Origin: Mucilaginibacter sp. 44-25
GTDB lineage: Bacteria > Bacteroidota > Bacteroidia > Sphingobacteriales > Sphingobacteriaceae
DNA: 64,000 bases
NCBI GenBank assembly: GCA_001898335.1
Contig: MKTS01000011.1
Coordinates: 20,791 to 84,790, forward strand
Direction of reading: 5' to 3'
In this document: positions 63,556 through 64,000 of the stretch, piece after piece
Position numbering within the stretch: position 1 is the first letter of the stretch
Layout of the letters: the number at the start of each line of letters is the position of its first letter
Position numbers and translations under genes: made by a program
Notes under the pieces: generated by a model
What the model was told of the DNA's origin: nothing
What the model saw: the letters and a program-made list of their open reading frames with translations, nothing else
Database searches by the model: none

Positions 63556-64000
63556 CCGTTGCCTTTAGGCAACGGTAATGATAAAGCAATACCAAAACAT
63601 CAACTCAGCATATCCAAATTATTGCCGTTGGCTTCAGCCAACGGATCACAAAGTAGTAATAAGGAAACTCAAGCAAATAAGCCCGAATCATTGCCTTCGG
63701 CAGATCGCCCACAATACCGTTGCCTAAAGGCAACGGCAATGAGAAAACAATCCCAAACATCAAGTGAGCATATCCAAATCATTGCCGTTGGCTGAAGCCA
63801 ACGGATCACAAAGCAGTACCAAAACAAAAGTTAGCATATCCGATCATTGCCTTCAACGGATCTCCCACAAATACCGTTGCCTGAAGGCAACGGCAATGAG
63901 TAACAATCCCCACAAATCAATTTAGCATATCCAAATCATTGCCGTTGGCTTCAGCCAACGGATCACAAAGCAGTATTAAAACATCAAGTTAGCATATCCA
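63556..64000. repeat. tandem array of palindromes with a roughly 159-bp period
   Basis: Two perfect 20-bp palindrome types alternate: CCGTTGCCtttaGGCAACGG-type at 63556, 63717 and 63874, and CCGTTGGCttcaGCCAACGG-type at 63625, 63785 and 63942, each followed by ATCACAAAG in the second type. The same type recurs every 157-161 bp, with AGCATATCC linkers and degenerate TTGCCTTCGGCAGATC palindromes between. The array runs off the end of the window, so its full size is unknown. No gene is visible. Confidence 0.85.

Noticed and set aside
63559..63795. Open frame across the repeat array
   Set aside because: It follows the palindromic repeats and has no ribosome-binding site or protein-like pattern.
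63556..64000. CRISPR array
   Set aside because: The repeats are palindromes of two alternating types with conserved linkers, without unique spacers of equal length, and no cas genes are present.

Overview
The window looks like a chromosome of a Bacteroidota bacterium, most likely a sphingobacterium (Mucilaginibacter/Pedobacter-like; inference). The evidence is a CTnDOT-type tra operon, a bacillithiol enzyme (BshC), a glucosamine-6-phosphate deaminase fused to a LmbE-type domain, an rpmB-rpmG-DUF4295-ftsY-rimO cluster, and several TTG / TAnnTTTG (-33/-7) promoters.

Positions 1 to about 38990 are the right part of an integrative conjugative element (ICE); its left end lies outside the window. 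In order: a primase-like Toprim protein, relaxosome protein and relaxase (137-2969); the transfer operon traA...traN, with duplicated small subunits and an MT-A70 methyltransferase-like gene (3009-15892); a giant DNA methylase/helicase gene split by a group II intron (16126-23954); a coupling protein (24727-26727); then accessory genes, namely three tandem paralogues, an M23 peptidase, an ArdC-like antirestriction protein, DUF3945/4099-like and Toprim-like proteins and a PH-domain membrane protein (26724-31439). The cargo follows: an ArsR/MerTP/GDCCVxC mercury module (31966-33155), an HTH protein, and a two-gene module of a small protein plus a TrlF-like PHP/AAA ATPase (34017-37468). A tyrosine integrase on the minus strand (37509-38789) sits next to a 3' fragment of tRNA-Ala(GGC) followed by a strong terminator. 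I read that fragment as attR, meaning the ICE integrated into the 3' part of a tRNA-Ala gene.

Positions 38991-64000 are chromosome: an HNH-like gene just outside the junction, a TauE/SafE permease, stress and enzyme genes (cupin, alpha/beta hydrolase, CsbD), acs, the ribosomal/SRP cluster rpmB-rpmG-ftsY-rimO, bshC, msrA, an acid phosphatase lipoprotein, an aldose epimerase-like protein, the nagB fusion, a trans-sulfuration enzyme with an amino-acid permease, parE, cdd, an SGNH hydrolase and small exported proteins. Intergenic palindromic repeats occur at several places, and the window ends in a roughly 159-bp-period array of palindromes.

The most interesting items are the TrlF-like module, whose PHP domain has QxQ where HxH is expected; the MT-A70-like protein with CPPW in place of DPPW inside the tra operon; the group II intron inserted exactly in a conserved helicase motif, whose removal restores a 1819-aa protein; an ArdC-like protein with HQLAH; and the palindromic satellite.
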